A DNA stretch of 64,000 bases from Staphylococcus carnosus (GCF_900458435.1 NZ_UHCT01000001.1:2232001-2296000); one strand, 5' to 3'. Positions 37,639 through 47,331 are shown, counted from the stretch's first letter. Program-made: numbers and translations. The notes: generated from the letters alone by a model not told the origin.

Positions 37639-38732
37639 TACTTTTTCACCAATTCTCTAATATAGTTTGATATTTTATTCAGTGTATCAGGTGTGCTGAA
37701 AGTATGCCATTCTTTAAACAATGGAGGATAATATTCAGGACCTTCTTGCAATTTTTGTAATAAATCTTCTTCATTATAAGCTTTATACGTTTCTGGAATT
37801 TCCCAATAAAAATGATTTAATCCTCGTTCTGTTTCATATTCCGCTTGGTCATATACATAAAATAACACAGGTTTGTTTAATAAACTTGCCTCAATCGCTA
37901 ATGAACTATAATCTGTGATAATCACGTCTGCCATTAAAAATAAACGCTGTGTATCAATTTTAGAAGTTTCCCCTAATTTAAGTGCAGCCGGATGCAATTT
38001 ATTTATTAGTGTATATTCTGGCAGTGCTGCTTCAAACTTCTCCTTATTAATCTCACGATTTGCTTGATAATTTTCGCGATATGTCGGTACATATACTGCT
38101 AGCTTGCCTTCGATTCCGTATTGCTTTTTCAAAGCAATTTTTTGTGCCTCTAAATCTTTAGAAAAGTATTGCAACATGCGCGGCAAACCAAATTGAAGCA
38201 TTTGATAAGGTTTTGCTCCGAAGGCATTTGTAAAACAAATCTCCATCGGTTTACCACCTACAAGATAACGATCGGTCGCATTATATACTTTCATATATTG
38301 TTCAACCATCTTCTTATTCGTTAAATCTACAGCATGATCTTTTAAACCGAAATACTTTAATGCGCCTGCTGCATGCCAAGTTTGGATAACTGTTTGACCT
38401 TTTTTCTTACGAAAACCGCCCATTAACAAGTAATAATTATCTACAAAAATAACCTTTGCAGTTGAAAGCGCATGAATTTGCGCAAAAACTTTTTTGTTAC
38501 TATTATCAATAAAATCCACATTTTTTAAGTGCTTAACACTTAACTTATCAGCTGGTTTACCTATAACGGTAACCTCATACCCGTCATCGCTCAATCTTTT
38601 AATTATCGGCATGACATCTTCTTTAAATGTCATGAATACGACAATATGATTAGATTTGATTTTTCTTTTTTTATACAAGCCATTTAAAATACTGATAATC
38701 AGCAGATAAACTTTTTTTATGATTTGTCTCAT
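37638..38732 (-). CDS. tarB: CDP-glycerol:poly(glycerophosphate) primase TarB/TagB
   Basis: The 364-residue enzyme has TagB/TagF family features: QTWHAAGALKYFGLKDH, APVYVPTYR-like VYVPTYRENYQ, and VIITDYSSLAIEASLLNKPVLFYVYD with the catalytic-site His and Asp-Tyr-Ser segments. It adds the first glycerol phosphate to the ManNAc-GlcNAc linkage unit at the membrane. I chose ATG 38732 (MRQIIKKVYLL) because AAGGTGG (38741-38747 on the minus strand) fits; longer frames from 38810 overlap the terminator-like hairpin. Confidence 0.93.
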   Translation of the reverse strand: MRQIIKKVYLLIISILNGLYKKRKIKSNHIVVFMTFKEDVMPIIKRLSDDGYEVTVIGKPADKLSVKHLKNVDFIDNSNKKVFAQIHALSTAKVIFVDNYYLLMGGFRKKKGQTVIQTWHAAGALKYFGLKDHAVDLTNKKMVEQYMKVYNATDRYLVGGKPMEICFTNAFGAKPYQMLQFGLPRMLQYFSKDLEAQKIALKKQYGIEGKLAVYVPTYRENYQANREINKEKFEAALPEYTLINKLHPAALKLGETSKIDTQRLFLMADVIITDYSSLAIEASLLNKPVLFYVYDQAEYETERGLNHFYWEIPETYKAYNEEDLLQKLQEGPEYYPPLFKEWHTFSTPDTLNKISNYIRELVKK

Positions 38733-38760
38733 TAAAGATGCCACCTTCGTTTTTCTTTTA

Positions 38761-38803
38761 AAAAAACTCCAAACACGTGAAAACATGCTTGGAGTTATCT
38801 TAT
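38761..38803 (-). terminator. Hairpin with U tail between tarG and tarB
   Basis: AACTCCAA-A-CACGT (38765 on) / ACATG-C-TTGGAGTT (to 38796) with A6 at 38761-38766. It could attenuate tarG transcription before tarB. Confidence 0.75.
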
Positions 38804-38813
38804 CTATCAATAC

Positions 38814-39617
38814 TTACATAAAGTCTGCAAATTGGTCTCTGTAACGCATGTGTAAAATTGAACCTACAAAGAACAAGAATAAGACGATAAATACATTATA
38901 TAATGCGAGCTCCCAATGCTCGATAAAGTACCATTTATGATATAACAATGCTGCACGGTATGCTTCTGCAATAAAATAAATCGGATTTAACATTAAAATC
39001 TTTTGTACAATCGAACCCGGTTTTGCTACCCATAAAATTGGTGAAGCGTAAAAAAGCACACGCATTAATGCTTGCATCAACATTTGTGTATCACGGATCA
39101 ATACCCCTAACGTTGAAGTCACAAGCGCTACTGCACAAGTGAAAATATATGCAAAAGGTACGTATAGTAACAACTGAATAATATGGATAGTCGGGTAAAT
39201 CCCTGAAGCTACACAGAATATAAAAATAATTAATAATAAAACAAGGTGTCCATATAATTTCGCTGTTACCGTATAAGTCGGGATTATCGATAACGGGAAA
39301 TTCATTTTTGCAACTTGATTATATTTTGAAACAATCGAACGTGTCCCATCTAGAATACCTTGGTTGATAAAGAACCACATACTGATACCAACAAGCATCC
39401 AATAAATGAAAGGAATACCATCTACAGGTGCGTTCGTACGAATACCAAATCCAAATACAAACCAGTAAACTAAAATTTGAATGAGCGGGTTTATTAGCTC
39501 CCATGCCATTCCGAGATAGTTATTATGGTTGGCAATTTTCAATTCGAATTGAGCCAACCTGTTAATTAAATAAAAACCTTTAATATGTTCCTTAAGAACA
39601 GTTATTAATGCTCCCAT
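38814..39617 (-). CDS. tarG: Teichoic acid ABC transporter permease TarG/TagG
   Basis: The 267-residue ABC-2 permease has six membrane helices and the conserved NYLGMAWELINPLIQILVYWFVFG N-terminal segment and YFIAEAYRAALLYHKW near the C-terminus. With TarH it flips wall teichoic acid to the outside. It is divergent from tarH across 310 bp. Confidence 0.95.
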   Translation of the reverse strand: MGALITVLKEHIKGFYLINRLAQFELKIANHNNYLGMAWELINPLIQILVYWFVFGFGIRTNAPVDGIPFIYWMLVGISMWFFINQGILDGTRSIVSKYNQVAKMNFPLSIIPTYTVTAKLYGHLVLLLIIFIFCVASGIYPTIHIIQLLLYVPFAYIFTCAVALVTSTLGVLIRDTQMLMQALMRVLFYASPILWVAKPGSIVQKILMLNPIYFIAEAYRAALLYHKWYFIEHWELALYNVFIVLFLFFVGSILHMRYRDQFADFM

Positions 39618-40725
<1,108 letters not shown>

Positions 40726-41069
40726 ATCTTTCTACTCATTTATATATTTTGAATATAAATGAGTTTGAATTACTCATAAGTTTGGGTAGATATAACCATA
40801 GTTGAAGTTTTTAATTGCGTTACTTACTTTTTTTCAATTTTTTAAGCAAAACCCTTTAAATTGATTTCTAAAAGTATTATCATTAAGAACAAGTGTATAA
40901 ATAACAGGCATTGAAAATTCGCTCATTTTCGAGAATGTCGAGACATTTAAGCAAATGACATTTTGTACAAGAGCTATCTAAAACAACAGCTTTCCACTGC
41001 TTAGTTTTTTTCAAGTCGAAGAAAAGAAGTATTGGCGTGCACAGATAAACATAGAGCCTGTAATTCATT
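40726..41069. other. Gene-free stretch after tarH
   Basis: AT-rich region with no supported gene. An AGAGCC at 41052-41057 could be the end of a lost ISL3-type element, but no partner repeat exists on the left. A 61-codon open frame on the minus strand (41068-40883) with Cys-rich SCTKCHLLKC has no recognised family. Confidence 0.4.
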
Positions 41070-41474
41070 ATGTCATATCATTTCTCAAGTAAGCAGGTGA
41101 TTGATATAGCTAACAAGAATACTAAAAATAAAACTCAAGAATTTGCTAATCTCGTGCGTGCATATCGAAAAGCACATATTGGAAAAGGTCCAGAACAAAT
41201 TAAAGTTTTCTTTAAAGATAATTGGGCTATTGCACATATGACAGGTAGTTTGAGTAAAGTCGAAAATTTTTACTTAAGAAATACGGAAAGTAAAGAATTT
41301 GAACGAATGCTTAAATTTGGCCGTACAGAAGAAATTAAGCAACTTTATAACCAACATCCTCCAACAGAAATGGAAGAATTGGTAGGCGCAAAATTTGTAA
41401 AATTATTTACAGATGTTAATCTAGAAGATGACGAGGTCATTTCAATTTTTGTATTTGACCGTTCAATCGAATAA
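41070..41474 (+). CDS. DUF2294 / MpsC-family protein, stand-alone
   Basis: The 134-residue protein shows the DUF2294 pattern: AHIGKGPEQIKVFFKDNWAIAHMTGSLSKVE and a C-terminal FTDVNLEDDEVISIFVFDRSI. The family is known from MpsC, a subunit of the MpsABC sodium-translocating/membrane-potential system, but no mpsA- or mpsB-like gene lies near. The ribosome site upstream of ATG 41070 is weak. Function is unknown here; it sits in the accessory block after tarH. Confidence 0.7.
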   Translation: MSYHFSSKQVIDIANKNTKNKTQEFANLVRAYRKAHIGKGPEQIKVFFKDNWAIAHMTGSLSKVENFYLRNTESKEFERMLKFGRTEEIKQLYNQHPPTEMEELVGAKFVKLFTDVNLEDDEVISIFVFDRSIE

Positions 41475-41493
41475 ATCAGGATTGGTGTAAGGT

Positions 41494-41570
41494 ACTCGGT
41501 GCTGTTTACTAACCCGCTTTGAAACTCGTACTAACTTTCAAGGAGGTGATATATGTAAACAGGATCGAGT
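41494..41570 (+). ncRNA. Candidate structured RNA or terminator with long stem
   Basis: Arms ACTCGGTGCTGTTTAC (41494-41509) and GTAAACAGGATCGAGT (41555-41570) pair at 15 of 16 positions (one G-U, one G-G), with a T5 tail directly behind. The 45-base loop holds AAGGAGGTGAT, an 11-base match to anti-16S, followed by ATG-TAA. It may terminate the upstream DUF2294 gene or be an independent RNA. Confidence 0.45.
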
Positions 41571-41574
41571 TTTT

Positions 41575-42350
41575 ATTTTCCATATACAATTGAGTTGGAA
41601 CTTATCATTGTAAAACCCATTCATTTCTATAAAAATAAATAAACAGCTGTGCTAATTTACGCTCACCACAATTATTGGTAAATAGCATAGCAAGCCCAAA
41701 ACAAACTCAATATAAAAGTGTTTACTCAGCCCATTCAAACACCTTTATAACTTTGAGATCAGCGTCGAATATCTATTACTTGCGACCTCCTTTCCGAATA
41801 ATAATGTGATTGAAAAAGAAATTCCTAAGCGTAAGTGATAAATCTGATTCTCAAAAAAACCCTAACAACTCATAAAACCTGATAAGTTTCAATGTTAGCA
41901 CAAAATAGAATTACAATATCTATAAATTGATTGATAGTTCTAAAACACGTTAAAAATTTTAAAACGTAAATGTAGCGTAATAAGGTGTTATTATCCCAGT
42001 ATTCTGCTGAACTGAATTCCCACAATTCATCACCACCAGCAGAACCCCTCAACTCAAACTGAATATACAACACTATTATGCTGCTAGCCCACAAACCCTT
42101 AAATTAAACAGAGTCATAAATCAGCTCTGTCCAATAACTATCGATAACACGTGCAGGATTGTATATGGAAAAGAGATTAACAATAATCTCATAAATCACA
42201 CGACAGCTCAGATTGTAAATAGCCCTTCAATCTGAGCACATACCCTCAATAAAAAAAGTAATAAAAATGTCAAATAACCTGTGTGCAATTAAGTTCCCTC
42301 AACTACTTAATTGATACACATTCACTATAAAACTATAACCCTTAAACAAA
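41575..42350. other. Gene-free stretch with many hairpins and C-rich loops
   Basis: No gene is supported here. Inverted repeats include 41646-41660/41677-41691, TATAAAAGTGTTT (41711-41723)/AAACACCTTTATA (41737-41749), ATTCTGCTG (42001-42009)/CAGCAGAA (42037-42044), ACAGAG (42108-42113)/CTCTGT (42125-42130), GAGATTA (42173-42179)/TAATCTC (42184-42190) and GCTCAGATTG (42206-42215)/CAATCTGAGC (42228-42237). The plus strand has about a dozen CCC runs and no GGG, so it is strongly skewed. It could be one long RNA or several, or decayed DNA. Confidence 0.5.
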
Positions 42351-42387
42351 AACGCGTTGCAGCTACCCTTTCTACTGCAACGCGTAT
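42350..42387 (-). terminator. Terminator after the racemase-transporter operon
   Basis: ACGCGTTGCAG (42352-42362) / CTGCAACGCGT (42375-42385), A-rich left and T-rich right. Confidence 0.85.
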
Positions 42388-42417
42388 TTTTTATATTCAT
42401 TTTTCCAACTTAATCAT

Positions 42418-43509
42418 TTAAACTTTAGACTTCTGCGGATTCATTTTTGCCCAGATTGTACGTACAAAAATAATAATTACCACTGCTAATCCTACATAAC
42501 CTACGAATGGATATATCATAGCGACCAATTTTCCAAAAGGCAATGATCCACCAAGCATAAACACAATACCTAACACTATCGTTACAATAACTCCAAATTT
42601 AGCAGGAATCATACGCATGAATTCGTTCTTTATCAACCAATACATTGGTGCCGTTGTTGAATAAATTCCGAGTAAAATACAAATAGAAAATACAATGGCT
42701 ACCCAAGGACTAATTGTATCCCCTAAATATAAAACGGGTACTTCTAATTTCAATACATGGTTATAATGTGCAAACATCGCAACGACCATAGCTAGTACTG
42801 CCAACATCAAACCAGCACCACCCAAAATCCCAGCAGCTGCCGCTTCTTTCTTACTACCTGATTGTTGACCTAATTGTGTAAAGAAAATCGTACCTGCTAA
42901 AATGTTGTAACAAAAGAATAAAATACTGGATTGCCACCAATGACCAGCTGGTTGCAAATCTTTAGCTGCTTGAGGCAATGTATCTAAAGATGGCAAAGAA
43001 CCGATATTTTTAAAGAATACAACCAAGCAAATAGCAATGGTTAAAACCACAATCACCGGACCCACTGCACCAATGATATCTACCAATTTATTTAATCCGA
43101 AAATTACTGTTATCATAGTTATAATTCCCATTCCAAGCAAACCAACTATTGCAGGAATACCGAAATGTTCATGCGCAATTGCGCCAGTACCGGAAATCAT
43201 AATCACAACAATACAGAATAAGAAAAGCAAAGTAAAATATTCAATCAAACGTCCGATAATTTTGCCGCAATATACTCTGAAAATATCTCCCGGATGTTCT
43301 AATTGCAATTCATATCCTCTTGTCATCAATGTAACACCTAGAGAACAAAACAAAATTGCACTTAAAAGGATACCTGCAATACCTGCTTTACCGTATGAAG
43401 CAAAAAATTGCATCACTTCTTGTCCAGTAGCAAAACCAGATCCTATTAAGTAAGCCATGTAAGCACCGCTTAATTTCAATACATTCTTCCAATCTATTTG
43501 TTGTCCCAT
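42418..43509 (-). CDS. YkvI-family membrane protein, second paralogue
   Basis: The 363-residue protein has the same opening as the gene at 24686: IGSGFATGQEVMQFFASYG, plus GTGAIAHEHFGIPA and a C-terminal MIYPFVGYVGLAVV segment. It is a probable LeuT-fold amino-acid transporter with ten or more helices. ATG 43509 (MGQQIDWKNVLKLSG) follows AAGGGGG; it begins 13 nt after the stop of the racemase-like gene, so the two are one operon and may handle the same amino acid. Confidence 0.82.
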   Translation of the reverse strand: MGQQIDWKNVLKLSGAYMAYLIGSGFATGQEVMQFFASYGKAGIAGILLSAILFCSLGVTLMTRGYELQLEHPGDIFRVYCGKIIGRLIEYFTLLFLFCIVVIMISGTGAIAHEHFGIPAIVGLLGMGIITMITVIFGLNKLVDIIGAVGPVIVVLTIAICLVVFFKNIGSLPSLDTLPQAAKDLQPAGHWWQSSILFFCYNILAGTIFFTQLGQQSGSKKEAAAAGILGGAGLMLAVLAMVVAMFAHYNHVLKLEVPVLYLGDTISPWVAIVFSICILLGIYSTTAPMYWLIKNEFMRMIPAKFGVIVTIVLGIVFMLGGSLPFGKLVAMIYPFVGYVGLAVVIIIFVRTIWAKMNPQKSKV

Positions 43510-43522
43510 TGTCTTAACCCCC

Positions 43523-44860
43523 TTACCATCCTTGTCCTGCAACTTGATAAGCTTCTAATTTTCCTTGTTCAAGTTCTTCGAATGTTTCTTCTAAGATAGT
43601 CAATGCTTGATCGAGTTCCTCATCAGTAATTACAAGTGGTGGTTGGAATCTTAAGACATTTCCAGCTACAGCAATAATCACGACACCACGTTCGTAACAT
43701 CGATTACAAATCTTCAATGCAGCATCATTATCACGTGCTTTAGACTGTTTATCTGTGACGATATCTACACCGATAGATAAACCTAAACCGCGAACATTCC
43801 CAATAAATTCATGTTGATTTTCCCATGCTTTCATACGTGTTTTTGCATATTCGCCTTTTCTTGCTGCTTCCTCCACTAAATTATCTTCTTCCATCATTTC
43901 TAAAGTTGCCACAGCTGCTGCACAACTCACCGGATTGGCACCCATTGTAAATAAATGCGCAGGCGCATCTAAACTACCCATAATATCTTCTCTGCCAACT
44001 ATGGCTGACATCGGCATGCCGCCTGCTAATGATTTACCATAGGCAACTAAATCAGGTTCGAAATTAAAATGTTCAATAGAACTCCATTTACCTGTACGTC
44101 CCATACCTTGCTGAATATCATCTACTGCTAAAAGAATGCCATGCTCTCGACATAATTTTTCTAAAGCTTCGAAATAACCAGGTACCGGTTCTAATAAACC
44201 GCCATCTCCTTGTATTGTTTCTAACATAATACATGCAACTTCTTCTGGAGGCAGGTACTTTTCAAACATTTCTTTTAAAGGTGCTAAATATTCATCTACA
44301 GTGTTTGGTTCTGTACTGTTAAACATTCCTCGATAGCTGTCCGGAAAAGGAATGTGGTGAATGCCTGGTAATAAAGGCCCTATTTTTCTTCTCATATTTA
44401 AACTGATTGCTGATAAAGAAATCGAACCATATGTTGAGCCATGATATGCATTTGTAAAACTAATTACGTTAGGTCTTCCAGTATAAGCACGAGCAAATTT
44501 GATAATACCGTCACAAGCATCTGAACCTGTTAAACCAAATATAACGCGTTTTTTAAAATCTCCAGGTGATAAACTGCAAATTTTTTCAGCGAGTTCTGCT
44601 AAAGGTTCATGATACATATATGCAGGTGTGTAATGAATCATCTTTTCTGTTTGTGCTTGTATCGCTTTTACAACACGTTCTGGTGTATGTCCGATATTTT
44701 GAGAACTTGCACTTGATAATAAATCAATATATTCTTTCCCATCAACATCTGTTAAAACTGCTCCATGAGCGTGATCAATAATAAGCGGGTAGTACGGAAT
44801 ACGACCTGCTTTTGCAAAATATTTTTCATCGCGTTCAAATATCTCCTGCGCTCTTGTCAT
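43523..44860 (-). CDS. Isoleucine 2-epimerase-like class III aminotransferase-fold enzyme
   Basis: The 445-residue PLP enzyme resembles, from memory, the Lactobacillus buchneri isoleucine 2-epimerase: VIDHAHG(A) segment, YIDLLSSASSQNIGHT, IHYTPAYMYHEP, AYHGSTYGSISLS, and LRFQPPLVITDEELD. The PLP lysine is Lys276 in YGKSLAGGMP; Asp247 (AVDDIQQG) should contact the pyridine nitrogen. The usual Glu after that Asp is replaced by Asp248. Those enzymes interconvert L-Ile and D-allo-Ile and other branched-chain amino acids; related ones are 4-aminobutyrate transaminases. AGGGGG precedes ATG 44860. Operon with the YkvI-type transporter. Confidence 0.82.
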   Translation of the reverse strand: MTRAQEIFERDEKYFAKAGRIPYYPLIIDHAHGAVLTDVDGKEYIDLLSSASSQNIGHTPERVVKAIQAQTEKMIHYTPAYMYHEPLAELAEKICSLSPGDFKKRVIFGLTGSDACDGIIKFARAYTGRPNVISFTNAYHGSTYGSISLSAISLNMRRKIGPLLPGIHHIPFPDSYRGMFNSTEPNTVDEYLAPLKEMFEKYLPPEEVACIMLETIQGDGGLLEPVPGYFEALEKLCREHGILLAVDDIQQGMGRTGKWSSIEHFNFEPDLVAYGKSLAGGMPMSAIVGREDIMGSLDAPAHLFTMGANPVSCAAAVATLEMMEEDNLVEEAARKGEYAKTRMKAWENQHEFIGNVRGLGLSIGVDIVTDKQSKARDNDAALKICNRCYERGVVIIAVAGNVLRFQPPLVITDEELDQALTILEETFEELEQGKLEAYQVAGQGW

Positions 44861-44944
44861 AAAATCACATCCCCCTATAAGTACACTTTCTTTAGTCCTT
44901 TTCTCTTTCTAGAAAAATAATGAATATATGTAATATACAGTTAA

Positions 44945-44987
44945 TCAAACGCTTTGTAAACAGATTATTCCAAATTTTCAGATATTT
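44945..44987. promoter_or_regulatory. Candidate CodY and cre sites upstream of the racemase operon
   Basis: AATTTTCAGATATTT (44973-44987) matches the CodY consensus at 13 of 15 positions. TCAAACGCTTTGTA (44945-44958) has the core of a CcpA cre site. Both lie about 90-125 bp upstream of the start at 44860 on the minus strand. Confidence 0.55.
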
Positions 44988-45034
44988 AAGGCTAGGAATA
45001 ACACCATTTGTAAGCAATGATGTAAAAAGTGTCA

Positions 45035-45080
45035 TAAAAAATAGACGTTTATCCCTTTTTCAGGAATAAACGCCTATTTG
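45035..45080 (-). terminator. Terminator after thrS2
   Basis: AAATAGACGTTTATCC (45039-45054) / GGAATAAACGCCTATTT (45063-45079) with A6 at the left, just downstream of the thrS2 stop. Confidence 0.82.
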
Positions 45081-45085
45081 GATCT

Positions 45086-46993
45086 TTATTTTACTTTATC
45101 CAATACGTCAACTTCTTCTTTCAATTGTTTCACAAAATCTTCGACATTAATGCTATGTTCTTCAGATTCTCCACGTTTACGAACAGCTACTGTACCATTT
45201 TCTACTTCGTTGTCTCCAACTACAAGAGTGTAAGGTACTTTTTTCAAGTGCGCTTGACGGATTTTATACCCCATTTTTTCATCGGATAAATCAAGTTCTA
45301 CTCTGAAACCTTCTTTTTTCAAACGACGTTTCAAATCTTTTACTGCATCCAAATGTAAATCAGCATTTACTAGGATTACTTCCATTTGAACAGGTGCAAG
45401 CCATAATGGCAAATTGCCGCCAAAGTGTTCAAGTAAAATTCCGATGAAACGGTCGCTTGATCCATAGATTGCACGGTGAATGACAACAGGACGTTCTTTT
45501 TCTCCAGCTTGATTAATAAATGTTAAATCGAATTTTTCAGGCATTTGGAAGTCAAGTTGAACAGTACCGCACTGATGGCTGCGTCCTAGTGCATCTTTAA
45601 TATGAATATCAATTTTCGGTCCGTAGAACGCACCATCTTTTTCATTGACTGTATATTTAAAGCCATGTTGATTCAACATGTTTTCAAGAGATTGTTCTGC
45701 GAAATCCCATAATTCAATTTCACCCATAAAGTCATCTGGACGAGTAGATAACTCAATACTGTAATCAAAACCAAACACGCTATATACTTTATGAATTAAG
45801 CCTAAAACATCTAAAATTTCTGATTCAATTTGATCACGTCGTACAAAAATATGAGCATCATCTTGGTTGAAAGTACGTACACGGAATAAACCATTTAATG
45901 AACCGCTTAATTCATGGCGATGTACTTGGCCAAATTCAGCCATGCGAATTGGCAAATCACGATAAGAATGCAGATGGTTTTTATAAATCAACATATGGCC
46001 TGGGCAGTTCATAGGTTTTAAAGCATAAGTTTGTTCATCCACTTCTGTGAAGTACATATTATCTTGATAATGATCCCAGTGACCACTGTTTTTCCATAAA
46101 GTTTCGTCCATAATAAATGGAGTGTAAACCTCTTCATAATCCGCTTCAAATTGCAATTGTCTCAACATATTTTGTAATTCTAAACGAATCACTTGTCCAT
46201 TATGTGCATAAAACGGCATACCAGGTGCATATTCTGAGAATGAGAAAATGTCTAATTCTTTACCTAAGCGACGATGGTTTACTTGTTCATACTTTTCAAT
46301 AAAAGCTTGGTGTTCTTCTAGCGCTTTGGCATCAGCAAATGCAAAACCAGCAATACGTTGCAATGATTCATTATTCACATCACGCAACCAGTTAGTTGCT
46401 GAAATAGATTGTAATTTATAATTTTTAACTTTAGATAAGTTAGTTACAAGTGGTTGGTGAATCACTGCTTTATAATCTCCATGCACAGCCACTTTCACAG
46501 GTTCTTCACCTTGTTCGATATGATGCTGCATAAACGGATTATCTTTAAATAAATCTAATGCATCTAATTTTGAATACTCATGTACTTCAATAGGGTGATT
46601 GGCACTGATTGCTTTATTAATTGTTTTTGTAACTTCTTTTAAATCAGCGGCCTTCAAAGTATTTTCAGCTTTAAAATCACAATAGAATTGTTCTTTATTT
46701 ACACCAAAATCTGCAACTTCAACTCCATATTTCACAGCAGCTTCTCCTACTAAATAACTTAAAGTATAACGAATCGCTGCTAAGCCCTCTTCATCTTCAT
46801 AAGTAAAGAATTCAACTTGGCAATCTTTCTCGATTTGATGATTCAAATCGTGTAATTCACCATCTATAGATGCTACAGCGGCTTTTTTGGCAAAAGAACT
46901 GCCAATTTGTTGTGCAACTTGGTAAAGTGTTGTGCTTTGTTCCACCTCCAATTTGCGTTGATCTGGTAAAGTTACGATGACTTGATTTCCCAT
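45086..46993 (-). CDS. thrS2: Threonyl-tRNA synthetase paralogue with a degenerate editing site
   Basis: The 635-residue enzyme has TGS (1-62), N2 editing region (about 68-225), class II core and anticodon-binding domain (about 535-635). Zinc/threonine ligands are present: Cys330 (PMNCPGH), His381 (DDAHIF) and the His of VVIHRAIYGS. In the editing domain, the usual HxxxH is Tyr76-x3-Tyr80 (IRYTLSYL), and the CxxGxH region reads I178-H-Q180-P-L182, so all four catalytic residues are lost. It should charge tRNA-Thr but fail to clear Ser-tRNA-Thr. ATG 46993 is set by AAGGAGG. A leader with T-box and a Zur box precedes it. Confidence 0.9.
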   Translation of the reverse strand: MGNQVIVTLPDQRKLEVEQSTTLYQVAQQIGSSFAKKAAVASIDGELHDLNHQIEKDCQVEFFTYEDEEGLAAIRYTLSYLVGEAAVKYGVEVADFGVNKEQFYCDFKAENTLKAADLKEVTKTINKAISANHPIEVHEYSKLDALDLFKDNPFMQHHIEQGEEPVKVAVHGDYKAVIHQPLVTNLSKVKNYKLQSISATNWLRDVNNESLQRIAGFAFADAKALEEHQAFIEKYEQVNHRRLGKELDIFSFSEYAPGMPFYAHNGQVIRLELQNMLRQLQFEADYEEVYTPFIMDETLWKNSGHWDHYQDNMYFTEVDEQTYALKPMNCPGHMLIYKNHLHSYRDLPIRMAEFGQVHRHELSGSLNGLFRVRTFNQDDAHIFVRRDQIESEILDVLGLIHKVYSVFGFDYSIELSTRPDDFMGEIELWDFAEQSLENMLNQHGFKYTVNEKDGAFYGPKIDIHIKDALGRSHQCGTVQLDFQMPEKFDLTFINQAGEKERPVVIHRAIYGSSDRFIGILLEHFGGNLPLWLAPVQMEVILVNADLHLDAVKDLKRRLKKEGFRVELDLSDEKMGYKIRQAHLKKVPYTLVVGDNEVENGTVAVRKRGESEEHSINVEDFVKQLKEEVDVLDKVK

Positions 46994-47021
46994 ACATTTT
47001 GCCTCCTTAAATTCCGAATTA

Positions 47022-47325
47022 AAATAAAAAAACTGCACCTATCCCTTTAGATATAAAGGGACGAGTGCAGTTTCTGCTCGTGTACCACCCAGATTCAAAA
47101 CAAATAAGAAACAACATAAGCAATTACAATTTCTTCAGCTCTGCTGATGCAACATTTATTTCCTCATTGGAATGACGTAACATGTCATTAAACGGTATAT
47201 TTTCATATACTTCTCTAAAGTAGTAAAATACACTTTCAATTAATGCAAAAGCTCACAGCCGATGACTTCCGCTCTCTGTTTTTTTGTGTATCTATTGTCT
47301 TTATCACCGAATCAATTTTTAAATT
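47022..47325 (-). promoter_or_regulatory. Threonine T-box leader of thrS2
   Basis: The minus-strand leader holds the T-box core TGGGTGGTACACG (complement of 47079-47091) and a Rho-independent terminator, AACTGCAC-type arms at 47065-47073 and 47031-47038 with an inner CCCTTTA / TAAAGGG stem, followed by T7. Stem I includes AGAGAGCGG and the base pairs GATACAC / GTGTATT. The internal loop on its 3' side reads TTT-ACT-A, placing the Thr codon ACU (47224-47222) as specifier. Uncharged tRNA-Thr should favour readthrough. Confidence 0.88.
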
Positions 47326-47331
47326 GTTTAT

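Noticed and set aside
41052..41057. AGAGCC as a possible end of an ISL3-type element
   Set aside because: No matching inverted repeat, transposase or target duplication was found on the left side.
40883..41068. 61-codon Cys-containing minus-strand frame after tarH
   Set aside because: Cys spacing is suggestive of a transposase fragment, but no family match could be made.
41870..42094. 74-codon minus-strand open frame in the gene-free stretch
   Set aside because: No ribosome site or recognisable domain, and it lies across hairpins, so probably chance.
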